64,000 nucleotides of DNA, taken from the NCBI RefSeq assembly GCF_032340315.1, contig NZ_CP135436.1, positions 1,013,501 to 1,077,500 of the forward strand, written 5' to 3'. Within the stretch, counting starts at the first letter, position 1. Every line of letters starts with the position of its first letter. Made by a program: the position numbers and the translations under genes. The notes beneath the pieces are model-generated. The model ran no database searches, was not told the origin of the DNA, and saw nothing but the letters and a program-made list of their open reading frames with translations. Positions 9,072 through 17,342 of this stretch are shown here, piece by piece. This stretch comes from Streptococcus sp. DTU_2020_1001019_1_SI_AUS_MUR_006. GTDB taxonomy: Bacteria > Bacillota > Bacilli > Lactobacillales > Streptococcaceae.

Positions 9072-10964
9072 ATGAAAAAAAGATGGTTAATAGTACTTAT
9101 GTTTACTTGTCTGATAATTGTTCCAAAATTGGTTTTTGCCGTGGATTTCAGCATTCCATCCTATAAAGGAGAACTGTATATTCATGCAGACAATACAGCG
9201 GAATTTAGGCAGAAGATAGTTTACCAGTTTGAGGATGATTTTAATGGCCAAATCGTGGGTCTTGGTCGTGCAGGCAAGATGCCTAGCGGATTTGAAATTG
9301 ATCCTCATCCAAAGGTTGAGGCCTTTAAAAATGGTCATAAAATCGAAAATCTTACTAGCGAAGTGACAGAAGAAACGAATGGTTATACTGTTAAAGTTTA
9401 TAATCCAGGTCAGGAAGGGGATAGGGTTGAAGTGGAACTTACCTGGCATTTGAAAAACCTTCTTTTCTTGTATAATGATATCGCTGAATTAAATTGGCAA
9501 CCCTTAACAGATAGTTCAGAATCTATTGAAAAGTTTGAGTTTCATGTAAGGGGAGATAAGGGGACTGAAAAACTCTTTTTCCACACAGGGCAACTCTTTA
9601 GAGAGGGAAGGATTGAACAGAGTGGTCCTGACTATACGATTCGCTTAGACAATCTTCCGTCTAAGCGCGGAGTTGAGTTGCATGCCTACTGGCCTCGAAC
9701 TGATTTTGCTAGCGCTATGGATCAGGGCTTAAAAGGGAATCGTTTAGAAGAGTTTAATAAGATAGAAGACTCGATTGTTAGAGAAAAAGAGCAGAGTAAA
9801 CAACTCGTTACTTGGGTGTTTCCTTCAATACTTTCCATCTCCTTGTTATTGAGTACTTGCTTCTATTTTATCTATAGAAGAAAAACCACTCCTTCAGTCA
9901 AATATGCCAAAAATCATCGTCTCTATGAACCGCCGATGGAATTAGAGCCTATGGTTTTATCTGAAGCTGTTTACTCGACCTCCTTGGAGGAAGTAAGCCC
10001 TCTAATCAAAGGAGCAGGCAAATTCACCTTCAACCAGCTTATTCAGGCTACCTTACTAGATGTAATCGACCGTGGTAATGTCTCTATTATTTTAGAAGGA
10101 GATGCAGTTACTTTAAGGTTGGTAAAAGAAGATGGCTTGGCAAGCTTTGAGAGGACCTGTCTAAATCTGGTCTTTTCAGGTAAAAAAGACGTTGCTGTTT
10201 CCGATTTGTTTGCAGATTATAGGGTCTCTGAGAGCCTTTACCGTGGAGCGAAAGCTACTGATGAAAAACGGATTCAAACAAAAGGCCGTAAGCTCAAATA
10301 TTCTTTTGAAAGAGCATTGAAAGAGATGCAAGAAGGGGTGAAGGACCGAGTCTCTTTCTTGGGGCTACCAGCTTATTATCGTCCCTTGACTAGCGGGGAA
10401 AAGGTCTTGCAAGTGAGTATGGGTGTTTCTACTATTTTCCCACTAATCATCGGATTTGGTTTGTTCTTGTACAGTTTGGACGTTCATGGCTATCTTTACC
10501 TCCCCTTGCCAATACTTGGCTCATTGGGTTTAATGTTGGCTGTTTTCTATTATTGGAAGCTTCGACTAGATAATCGTGATGGTGTCCTAAATGAAGCAGG
10601 AGCAGAGGTCTATTATCTTTGGACGAGTTTTGAAAATATGTTGCGGGAGATTGCACGATTGGATCAGGCTGAATTGGAAAGTATTGTAGTCTGGAATCGC
10701 CTACTGGTGTATGCAACCTTGTTTGGCTGTGCTGACAAGGTGAGCCATTTGATGAAGGTTCACCAGATCCAAGTTGAAAATCCAGATATCAATCTCTATG
10801 TAGCTTATGGCTGGCATAACATGTTTTATCATTCAACAGCGCAAATGAGCCATTATGCCAGTGTCGCAAATACGGCAAGTACTTACTCAGTATCTTCTAG
10901 TAGTGGAAGTTCTGGTGGTGGATTCTCTGGAGGCGGTGGCGGCGGCAGCATCGGTGCCTTTTAA
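9072..10964 (+). CDS. DUF2207-family membrane protein
   Basis: This 630-residue protein has a signal peptide (about 1-23), a large extracytoplasmic N-terminal domain rich in beta strands, and one membrane segment at about 245-267. Two further membrane segments lie at about 447-468 and 475-496 after a cytoplasmic stretch. The tail is strongly glycine-rich (S-S-G-S-S-G-G-G-F-S-G-G). This architecture, including the Gly-rich end, is the signature of the DUF2207 predicted membrane protein family. No biochemical role is known to me. The gene is divergent from the amino acid transporter and followed by uppP 61 bp downstream, which has its own -10. Confidence 0.85.
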   Translation: MKKRWLIVLMFTCLIIVPKLVFAVDFSIPSYKGELYIHADNTAEFRQKIVYQFEDDFNGQIVGLGRAGKMPSGFEIDPHPKVEAFKNGHKIENLTSEVTEETNGYTVKVYNPGQEGDRVEVELTWHLKNLLFLYNDIAELNWQPLTDSSESIEKFEFHVRGDKGTEKLFFHTGQLFREGRIEQSGPDYTIRLDNLPSKRGVELHAYWPRTDFASAMDQGLKGNRLEEFNKIEDSIVREKEQSKQLVTWVFPSILSISLLLSTCFYFIYRRKTTPSVKYAKNHRLYEPPMELEPMVLSEAVYSTSLEEVSPLIKGAGKFTFNQLIQATLLDVIDRGNVSIILEGDAVTLRLVKEDGLASFERTCLNLVFSGKKDVAVSDLFADYRVSESLYRGAKATDEKRIQTKGRKLKYSFERALKEMQEGVKDRVSFLGLPAYYRPLTSGEKVLQVSMGVSTIFPLIIGFGLFLYSLDVHGYLYLPLPILGSLGLMLAVFYYWKLRLDNRDGVLNEAGAEVYYLWTSFENMLREIARLDQAELESIVVWNRLLVYATLFGCADKVSHLMKVHQIQVENPDINLYVAYGWHNMFYHSTAQMSHYASVANTASTYSVSSSSGSSGGGFSGGGGGGSIGAF

Positions 10965-10992
10965 AGAAAAGTCAACACAGCTTATAAAAGTA

Positions 10993-11001
10993 TGATATAA
11001 T
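10993..11001 (+). promoter_or_regulatory. Extended -10 promoter of uppP
   Basis: TGATATAAT places a consensus -10 at 10996-11001, with TG one base upstream. TCAACA at 10972 is a possible weak -35 with an 18-bp spacer. The ATG follows at 11026 after AAAGGAG. Confidence 0.6.
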
Positions 11002-11025
11002 GGAGGATAGAAAAAGGAGTTATCT

Positions 11026-11871
11026 ATGTATCTTATTGAAATTTTAAAATCTATCTTTTTTGGTATTGTTGAAGGAATTACGGAATGGTTGCCAATTTCA
11101 AGTACTGGTCACTTGATTTTGGCAGAAGAATTTATCCAGTATAAAGACCAGAGTGAAGCCTTCATGTCTATGTTTAACGTAGTCATTCAACTGGGAGCTA
11201 TTTTAGCGGTTATGGTTATCTACTTTAACAAGCTTAATCCCTTCAAACCAGGCAAGGATAAAGTGGAAATCCGTAGAACTTGGCAGTTATGGTCCAAAGT
11301 TTTTGTAGCGACTCTTCCTCTTCTTTTAGTCTTTAAGTTTGATGATTGGTTTGATACTCACTTCCATAATATGGTTTCAGTAGCCATTATGTTGATTGTT
11401 TATGGGGTTGCCTTTATTTATCTTGAAAAACGCAATAAGGCACAAGCAATTGAGCCAACAGTAACTGAGCTAGATAAGTTGCCTTATAAAACAGCCCTCT
11501 ATATCGGTCTTTTCCAAGTCTTGGCTCTTTTACCTGGGACTAGCCGTTCAGGTGCGACTATCGTTGGTGGTTTGTTAAATGGAACTAGTCGTTCAGTAGT
11601 AACTGAGTTTACCTTCTACCTAGGAATTCCAGTTATGTTTGGAGCCAGTGCTTTGAAGATTTTTAAATTTATTAAAGCAGGAGAAGTATTGAGCTTTGGT
11701 CAATTTTTCTTACTTCTAGTTGCTATGGTAGTCGCTTTTGCAGTCAGCATGGTTGCCATTCGTTTCTTGACCAGCTATGTTAAAAAACACGACTTTACAG
11801 TCTTCGGTAAATACCGTATTGTCCTTGGTAGTGTCTTGCTACTTTATAGCTTTGTACGATTATTTGTATAA
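11026..11871 (+). CDS. uppP: Undecaprenyl-diphosphatase
   Basis: This is an integral membrane enzyme (281 residues, about eight membrane segments) that dephosphorylates undecaprenyl pyrophosphate. It recycles the lipid carrier for peptidoglycan and other wall polymers. The two conserved BacA/UppP active-site motifs are present: [14 protein letters not shown] near residues 17-30, and [11 protein letters not shown] near 168-178. Loss of this enzyme gives bacitracin sensitivity in many bacteria, and bacA is an older name. The gene is monocistronic and converges with dinB across a shared terminator. Confidence 0.95.
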   Translation: MYLIEILKSIFFGIVEGITEWLPISSTGHLILAEEFIQYKDQSEAFMSMFNVVIQLGAILAVMVIYFNKLNPFKPGKDKVEIRRTWQLWSKVFVATLPLLLVFKFDDWFDTHFHNMVSVAIMLIVYGVAFIYLEKRNKAQAIEPTVTELDKLPYKTALYIGLFQVLALLPGTSRSGATIVGGLLNGTSRSVVTEFTFYLGIPVMFGASALKIFKFIKAGEVLSFGQFFLLLVAMVVAFAVSMVAIRFLTSYVKKHDFTVFGKYRIVLGSVLLLYSFVRLFV

Positions 11872-11873
11872 GA

Positions 11874-11907
11874 AAAAAACCTTGAGGGAAGATTCCTTCA
11901 AGGTTTT
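11874..11907. terminator. Bidirectional terminator between uppP and dinB
   Basis: AAACCTTGA pairs with TCAAGGTTT around a GGGAAGATTCCT loop, flanked by A-run and T-run on either side. It can serve both convergent genes, and its right edge touches the dinB stop codon. Confidence 0.75.
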
Positions 11908-12967
11908 AAAATCCAGTCACAGTGACACCCAATAAGCGAACGTCTTTATCTTTATCCGTCAGAGATTCGTAAAGTTGGATAGCCATTTGTGAAATAGTTT
12001 CAGCATCTTGGATCTTTTGAGATAAGCTTTTCCGCTTAGTTATTGTAGAAAAGTCAGCATAGCGGATTTTTAAAATAACAATCTTTCCAGATTTTTCATG
12101 TTTTTGAAGACTTAGGGCAACTCTTTCCGAAAGGAGGGTTAGCTCTTTTTTGATATCCTCTTCTAGATTGAGAATCTTACTATAAGTTTTTTCTTTTCCG
12201 ATAGACTTACGAATGCGATTGGATTTGACGGGAGAATTATCAATGCCACGAGCCTTGCGATACAGGTCAAAACCGAGTCTACCAAAACGGTCAATGAGAC
12301 TAATTTCAGAAATTTTTAAAAGATCAGCTCCTGTGAATACGCCCATTTGATGCAATTTTTCAACTGTTTTCTTACCTACGCCGTGGAATTTAGCGATATC
12401 CATTTGTTTGAGAAAATCTTCAGCTTCATCAGGAAGAATAACTGTCAGGCCTCGAGGTTTTTGGTAATCGCTAGCGATTTTAGCTAAGAATTTATTATAA
12501 GACACACCAGCAGAAGCAGTCAGATGAAGTTCTTGCCAAATATCTTGTTGAATTAGTCGAGCAATTTTAACAGCGGACTTGATGCCGAGTTTGTTTTCAG
12601 TCACGTCTAGATAAGCTTCATCGATACTCATAGGCTCGATATTATCCGTATAACGTTTGAAAATAGCTCGAATCTGTTGACCAACAACTATATATTTTTC
12701 GTAGTTTCCAGATATGAAAACTGCTTGGGGGCAACGTTCATAGGCTTCTTTAGAACTCATGGCTGAGTGGATGCCAAATGCTCGTGCTTCATAGCTACAG
12801 GTAGAAACAACTCCGCGACCACCAGTTTTTCTAGGGTCACTACCAATCACAACTGGCTTCCCTTTAAGTTTGGGATTGTCTCGAATTTCAACAGCAGCAA
12901 AAAAGGCATCCATGTCAATATGGATGATTTTACGAGATAAATCATTCATTAGTGGAAAAATCAACAT
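11906..12967 (-). CDS. dinB: DNA polymerase IV (Y family)
   Basis: This error-prone translesion polymerase has 353 residues, the normal length. The palm carries the catalytic acids: Asp18 in H-I-D-M-D, and Asp116-Glu117 in S-I-D-E-A-Y-L-D. Phe22-Phe23 sit at the steric-gate position. The thumb HhH motif ([12 protein letters not shown]) and the little-finger domain follow. The protein ends in L-L-G-V-T-V-T-G-F. That tail could hold a clamp-binding motif, although a canonical Q-L-x-L-F is not obvious. A second Met at codon 7 is an alternative start. A TATAAT lies upstream on the minus strand at 13007-13002. No LexA-type operator was recognised, as expected for streptococci. Confidence 0.94.
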   Translation of the reverse strand: MLIFPLMNDLSRKIIHIDMDAFFAAVEIRDNPKLKGKPVVIGSDPRKTGGRGVVSTCSYEARAFGIHSAMSSKEAYERCPQAVFISGNYEKYIVVGQQIRAIFKRYTDNIEPMSIDEAYLDVTENKLGIKSAVKIARLIQQDIWQELHLTASAGVSYNKFLAKIASDYQKPRGLTVILPDEAEDFLKQMDIAKFHGVGKKTVEKLHQMGVFTGADLLKISEISLIDRFGRLGFDLYRKARGIDNSPVKSNRIRKSIGKEKTYSKILNLEEDIKKELTLLSERVALSLQKHEKSGKIVILKIRYADFSTITKRKSLSQKIQDAETISQMAIQLYESLTDKDKDVRLLGVTVTGF

Positions 12968-13122
12968 GGAGAAACCTCTCAGTGCTAGTTTGTTTATTTT
13001 TATTATACTCTTTTTCTGAAAAAATGAAAATCAAATAATTTCTTTCAAAAATATAATACAGTTTGTGGTATATTTCGAACTGTATTAGAAAAGAAAGTGT
13101 TTAAAAAGTGAGTTTTTAGTTG

Positions 13123-13149
13123 TTGAAATCGTTTACTGTGTGTTATACT
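13123..13149 (+). promoter_or_regulatory. pfl promoter with a cre-like (CcpA) sequence
   Basis: TTGAAA (13123-13128) and TATACT (13144-13149) form a promoter with a short 15-bp spacer. TTGAAATCGTTTACTG (13123-13138) resembles the catabolite-responsive element WTGNNARCGNWWWCAW with three mismatches and covers the -35. CcpA control of pyruvate formate-lyase is known in streptococci; occupation here is inferred. Confidence 0.5.
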
Positions 13150-13203
13150 GAATACATGAATGTAACAGATGACTGTTACTAGAAAGAAAAAAGAGGAATT
13201 AAC

Positions 13204-15519
13204 ATGGTTGTTAAGACAGTTGTTGAAGCACAGGACATTTTTGACAAAGCCTGGGAAGGCTTTAAAGGTGTTGACTGGAAAGAAAAAGCAAGTGTATCAC
13301 GCTTTGTACAAGCTAACTACACACCTTATGATGGAGATGAAAGCTTCCTTGCAGGACCAACAGAGCGTTCACTTCACATCAAAAAAATCGTAGAAGAAAC
13401 TAAAGCACACTACGAAGAAACTCGTTTCCCAATGGACACTCGTCCAACATCTATTGCTGATATTCCTGCTGGATTTATCGACAAAGAAAACGAATTGATT
13501 TATGGTATCCAAAACGATGAACTCTTCAAATTGAACTTCATGCCAAAAGGTGGTATCCGTATGGCTGAAACTACTTTGAAGGAAAATGGATACGAACCAG
13601 ATCCAGCTGTTCACGAAATTTTCACTAAATACGTAACAACTGTTAACGATGGTATCTTCCGTGCTTACACTTCAAACATTCGTCGTGCTCGTCACGCTCA
13701 CACTGTAACTGGTCTTCCAGATGCGTACTCACGTGGACGTATCATCGGTGTTTATGCACGTCTTGCTCTTTACGGTGCAGACTACTTGATGCAAGAAAAA
13801 GTAAACGACTGGAACGCAATCGAAGAAATCGATGAAGAAACAATCCGTCTTCGTGAAGAAATCAACCTTCAATATCAAGCATTGCAACAAGTTGTACGCT
13901 TGGGTGATCTTTACGGAGTTGATGTTCGTAAACCAGCGATGAACGTTAAAGAAGCTATCCAATGGGTAAACATTGCCTTCATGGCTGTCTGCCGTGTTAT
14001 CAACGGTGCGGCTACATCTCTTGGACGTGTGCCAATCGTATTGGATATCTTTGCAGAACGTGACCTTGCTCGTGGTACATTTACTGAATCAGAAATCCAA
14101 GAATTTGTTGATGATTTCGTTATGAAACTTCGTACAGTTAAATTTGCTCGTACAAAAGCTTACGACCAATTGTACTCAGGTGACCCAACCTTCATCACAA
14201 CTTCAATGGCTGGTATGGGTAACGACGGTCGTCACCGTGTTACTAAGATGGACTACCGTTTCTTGAACACTCTTGACAACATTGGTAACTCACCAGAACC
14301 AAACTTGACAGTTCTTTGGACTGACAAATTGCCATACAACTTCCGTCGCTACTGTATGCACATGAGCCACAAACACTCTTCTATCCAATACGAAGGCGTT
14401 ACAACTATGGCTAAAGACGGATACGGTGAAATGAGCTGTATCTCATGTTGTGTATCTCCACTTGACCCAGAAAACGAAGAACAACGTCACAACATCCAGT
14501 ACTTCGGTGCTCGCGTTAACGTTCTTAAAGCTCTTCTTACTGGTTTGAACGGTGGTTACGACGATGTTCACAAAGACTACAAAGTATTTGACATTGAACC
14601 AATCCGTGATGAAGTTCTTGAATTCGAATCAGTTAAAGCTAACTTTGAAAAATCTCTTGACTGGTTGACTGACACTTACGTAGATGCTTTGAACATCATC
14701 CACTACATGACTGACAAGTACAACTACGAAGCTGTTCAAATGGCCTTCTTGCCAACTAAACAACGTGCAAACATGGGATTCGGTATCTGTGGATTCGCTA
14801 ACACTGTTGATACATTGTCAGCTATCAAATACGCTACAGTTAAACCAATCCGTGATGAAAATGGCTACATCTACGATTACGAAACAATCGGTGAATACCC
14901 ACGTTGGGGTGAAGATGACCCACGTTCAAACGAATTGGCGGAATGGTTGATTGAAGCTTACACAACTCGTCTACGTAGCCACAAACTTTACAAAGACGCA
15001 GAAGCTACAGTATCACTATTGACAATCACATCTAACGTTGCTTACTCTAAACAAACTGGTAACTCACCAGTTCACAAAGGTGTATACCTCAACGAAGATG
15101 GTTCAGTGAACTTGTCTAAATTGGAATTCTTCTCACCAGGTGCTAACCCATCTAACAAAGCTAAAGGTGGATGGTTGCAAAACTTGAACTCACTTGCTAG
15201 CCTTGACTTTGGTTACGCAGCTGATGGTATCTCATTGACAACTCAAGTATCACCACGTGCTCTTGGTAAAACTCGTGACGAACAAGTTGATAACTTGGTA
15301 ACAATCCTTGATGGTTACTTCGAAAACGGTGGACAACACGTTAACTTGAACGTTATGGACTTGAACGATGTTTACGAAAAGATCATGTCAGGTGAAGACG
15401 TAATCGTACGTATCTCAGGATACTGTGTAAATACTAAGTACCTCACTCCAGAACAAAAAACTGAATTGACACAACGTGTCTTCCACGAAGTTCTTTCAAT
15501 GGATGACGCATTGAGCTAA
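13204..15519 (+). CDS. pfl: Formate acetyltransferase (pyruvate formate-lyase)
   Basis: This glycyl-radical enzyme turns pyruvate and CoA into acetyl-CoA and formate during mixed-acid fermentation. It has 771 residues. The thiyl pair is Cys415-Cys416 (S-C-I-S-C-C-V). The radical glycine is Gly739 in R-I-S-G-Y, 33 residues from the end, exactly as in the family. Activity requires the activating enzyme PflA, which is not in this window. Codon use is extremely biased, as expected for one of the most abundant proteins in the cell. The ribosome binding site is AAGAGG. The gene is monocistronic with a terminator at 15541, and an insertion sequence has landed in the T-tract of that terminator. The symbol pflB is also used. 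Confidence 0.97.
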   Translation: MVVKTVVEAQDIFDKAWEGFKGVDWKEKASVSRFVQANYTPYDGDESFLAGPTERSLHIKKIVEETKAHYEETRFPMDTRPTSIADIPAGFIDKENELIYGIQNDELFKLNFMPKGGIRMAETTLKENGYEPDPAVHEIFTKYVTTVNDGIFRAYTSNIRRARHAHTVTGLPDAYSRGRIIGVYARLALYGADYLMQEKVNDWNAIEEIDEETIRLREEINLQYQALQQVVRLGDLYGVDVRKPAMNVKEAIQWVNIAFMAVCRVINGAATSLGRVPIVLDIFAERDLARGTFTESEIQEFVDDFVMKLRTVKFARTKAYDQLYSGDPTFITTSMAGMGNDGRHRVTKMDYRFLNTLDNIGNSPEPNLTVLWTDKLPYNFRRYCMHMSHKHSSIQYEGVTTMAKDGYGEMSCISCCVSPLDPENEEQRHNIQYFGARVNVLKALLTGLNGGYDDVHKDYKVFDIEPIRDEVLEFESVKANFEKSLDWLTDTYVDALNIIHYMTDKYNYEAVQMAFLPTKQRANMGFGICGFANTVDTLSAIKYATVKPIRDENGYIYDYETIGEYPRWGEDDPRSNELAEWLIEAYTTRLRSHKLYKDAEATVSLLTITSNVAYSKQTGNSPVHKGVYLNEDGSVNLSKLEFFSPGANPSNKAKGGWLQNLNSLASLDFGYAADGISLTTQVSPRALGKTRDEQVDNLVTILDGYFENGGQHVNLNVMDLNDVYEKIMSGEDVIVRISGYCVNTKYLTPEQKTELTQRVFHEVLSMDDALS

Positions 15520-15540
15520 GATTCATAAATAGTAAATAAA

Positions 15541-15566
15541 AACCAGTCATTTTGACTGGTTTTTTT
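15541..15566 (+). terminator. Rho-independent terminator of pfl
   Basis: AACCAGTCA (15541-15549) pairs with TGACTGGTT (15553-15561) and is followed by Ts up to 15566. The last 8 bp (GTTTTTTT, 15559-15566) are one copy of the target duplication of the adjacent insertion element, so the terminator remained whole. Confidence 0.9.
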
Positions 15567-16981
15567 GGCTCTCTGTCAACTGTAGTGGGTTGAATAAAAG
15601 CTAACATCTGGAGAGGACAATCGTTGTCCTCTCCATTTTTATATTCAGAGCGATGAAAATTCGTTTCTTAAAGTTATCAAAGTTCCGAAATCCAAAGGCA
15701 TTTCGTTTGATGAGTTTAATGAGATTATTAGTCGCTTCCAACTTACCGTTGGAATAGGGTAATTGAAGGGCGTTGACAATTTTCTCTTTGTCCTTGAGAA
15801 ATGTCTTAAAGACAGTCTGAAAAAGAGGATAAACCTTTTTTAGATTGTCCTCAATAAGTCCAAAAAATTTGTCTGACTCCTTATTCTGAAAGTGAAAAAG
15901 CAAGAGCTGATAGACATTGTAGTGGTGTTTCAAGTCTTCTGAATAGCTCAAAAGCTTGTCTAGAATCTCTTTATTCGTTAAGTGCATACGAAAAGTAGGA
16001 CGATAAAATCGTTTATCGCTGAGTTTACGACTATCCTGTTGAATGAGCTTCCAGTAACGTTTGATGGCCTTGTATTCATGAGATTTTCTATCGAATTGGT
16101 TCATAATTTGGACACGAACCCGACTCATAGCTCGGCTAAGATGTTGAACAATGTGAAAACGATCCAAAACGATTTTAGCACACGGAAAAAGTTGTCTAGC
16201 TAAGTCATAGTAAGGGCTAAACATATCCATAGTAATGATTTTCACTCGACATCGGACTGCTCTATCGTAGCGAAGAAAGTGATTGCGGATGATAGCTTGT
16301 GTTCTTCCCTCAAGAACAGTAATGATATTGAGCTGATCAAAATCTTGTGCGATAAAACTCATCTTTCCCTTGGTAAAGGCATACTCGTCCCAAGACATAA
16401 TCTCTGGAAGACGAGAAAAATCATGCTTAAAGTGAAAGTCATTGAGCTTACGAATGACAGTTGAAGTTGAAATGGATAGCTGATGTGCAATATCAGTCAT
16501 AGAAGTCTTTTCAATCAACTTTTGAGCAATCTTTTGATTGATGATGCGAGGAATTTGATGATTCTTTTTGACGATAGAAGTCTCAGCGACCATCAATTTA
16601 GAGCAATGATAGCACTTAAAACGACGCTTTTTAAGAAGAATTCTGGTAGGCATACCAGTCGTTTCGAGGTAAGGAATTTTCGACGGTTTTTGAAAATCAT
16701 ATTTCTTCATTTGACATCCGCACTCAGGGCAAGACGGGGCGTCATAGTCCAGTTTAGCGACAATTTCCTGGTGTGTATCCCTATTGATGATATCTAGAAT
16801 CTTGATATTTGTGTCTTTGATATCAAGCAGTTTTGTGATAAAATGTAATTGTTCCATATGAATCTTTCTAATGAGTTGTTTAGTCGCTTTTCATTATAGG
16901 TCATATGGGACTTTTTTTCTACACAAAAATAGGCTCCATAATATCCATAGGGGATTTACCCACTACAAATATTATAGAGCC
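15567..16981 (-). mobile_element. IS1167-like insertion sequence (ISL3 family), intact
   Basis: The element is 1415 bp long. The left end 15567-15590 begins GGCTCTCTGTCAACTG and ends TGTAGTGGGT. The reverse complement of the right end 16958-16981 begins GGCTCTATAATATTTG and shares the same TGTAGTGGGT inner part, giving 24-bp imperfect inverted repeats. Both sides carry the identical 8-bp direct repeat GTTTTTTT (15559-15566 and 16982-16989), as expected for ISL3 transposition. A further palindrome at the right end (16932-16981) repeats the GGCTC...GAGCC pattern. One full-length transposase gene is inside. The intact ends, target duplication and ORF suggest a recent and possibly active copy. 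Confidence 0.93.
15601..16857 (-). CDS. ISL3-family transposase
   Basis: This 418-residue DDE transposase catalyses movement of the surrounding element. The N-terminus carries a zinc-binding motif (C-P-E-C-G-C, then C-Y-H-C). A helix-turn-helix follows near residues 115-140 (T-D-I-A-H-Q-L-S-I-S-T-S-T-V). The catalytic triad candidates are Asp in S-W-D-E-Y-A, Asp in I-T-M-D-M-F-S-P-Y, and Glu in N-G-K-L-E-A-T-N-N. The reading frame is unbroken and close to the usual ISL3 length. The last codons lie in a hairpin (about 15611-15637) that is followed by Ts on the plus strand. It could act as a terminator against transcription entering from pfl. Confidence 0.93.
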   Translation of the reverse strand: MEQLHFITKLLDIKDTNIKILDIINRDTHQEIVAKLDYDAPSCPECGCQMKKYDFQKPSKIPYLETTGMPTRILLKKRRFKCYHCSKLMVAETSIVKKNHQIPRIINQKIAQKLIEKTSMTDIAHQLSISTSTVIRKLNDFHFKHDFSRLPEIMSWDEYAFTKGKMSFIAQDFDQLNIITVLEGRTQAIIRNHFLRYDRAVRCRVKIITMDMFSPYYDLARQLFPCAKIVLDRFHIVQHLSRAMSRVRVQIMNQFDRKSHEYKAIKRYWKLIQQDSRKLSDKRFYRPTFRMHLTNKEILDKLLSYSEDLKHHYNVYQLLLFHFQNKESDKFFGLIEDNLKKVYPLFQTVFKTFLKDKEKIVNALQLPYSNGKLEATNNLIKLIKRNAFGFRNFDNFKKRIFIALNIKMERTTIVLSRC

Positions 16982-17011
16982 GTTTTTTTGTAAAAAAAAA
17001 TATTAAAAAAT

Positions 17012-17028
17012 AGTCAAACTTGGTCAAA
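17012..17028 (+). promoter_or_regulatory. CtsR operator of clpL
   Basis: AGTCAAACTTGGTCAAA is a direct heptad repeat (AGTCAAA, 3-bp gap, GGTCAAA) matching the CtsR recognition pattern. It lies just upstream of the clpL -35. A degenerate inverted copy (about 17034-17050, GGTCAGTTTTAGTCA on the minus strand) overlaps the promoter. CtsR represses class III heat-shock clp genes and releases DNA on heat shock. Confidence 0.88.
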
Positions 17029-17032
17029 CTTC

Positions 17033-17061
17033 TTGACTAAAACTGACCAAAGTGATATACT
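17033..17061 (+). promoter_or_regulatory. clpL promoter
   Basis: The -35 is TTGACT (17033-17038), the spacer is 17 bp, and the -10 is TATACT (17056-17061). It is flanked and overlapped by CtsR half-sites, and lies only about 44 bp beyond the target duplication of the inserted IS element. Confidence 0.85.
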
Positions 17062-17342
17062 AAGAACATAAGGATAAGGAAAGTCCTTAGAAAACCTTGA
17101 TTTTAAGATGATTGTATATACTATCTTAAGTTCAAAGTATGGGTAAAACCTAGAAAAGAGGTACAACCTATGGTTAACATTAGTATTTTTAGAAGTCCAA
17201 TCGAAAAACCTGAATTGGATAAAGAAAAACCTGAAATTATACGTAGAGTAGCAAATAGCTAGTCTAAATTTTTTAAAACAAAGGTCAGAGAAAGTCAAAT
17301 TATTTTGACTAAGTAAATTTGAAAACAAACGAGGTATGAAAT
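17062..17342 (+). other. Long 5' leader of clpL
   Basis: About 275 nt separate the expected transcription start from the clpL ATG. The leader contains a short hairpin (AAGGA...TCCTT near 17070-17095) and an A/T-rich stem TTAAGAT/ATCTTAA around 17102-17127. It also holds a 30-codon ORF (17170-17262). I see no known riboswitch. The length is unusual for a simple CtsR-controlled gene. Confidence 0.6.
17170..17262 (+). CDS. Small ORF in the clpL leader (30 codons)
   Basis: ATG at 17170 to TAG at 17262 encodes a 30-residue peptide starting M-V-N-I-S-I-F-R-S-P. It contains two similar K-P-E motifs (E-K-P-E-L-D-K and E-K-P-E-I-I-R). A plausible Shine-Dalgarno GAGG lies about 7 bp upstream of the start. 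The peptide is charged and not a membrane type. I do not recognise it. It may be a true small protein of the heat-shock transcript or a leader peptide. Conservation between species would decide. Confidence 0.4.
   Translation: MVNISIFRSPIEKPELDKEKPEIIRRVANS

Noticed and set aside
15567..16981. The IS element as the cause of the pfl-clpL rearrangement
   Set aside because: Identical 8-bp duplications on both sides indicate a simple insertion in an already joined sequence.
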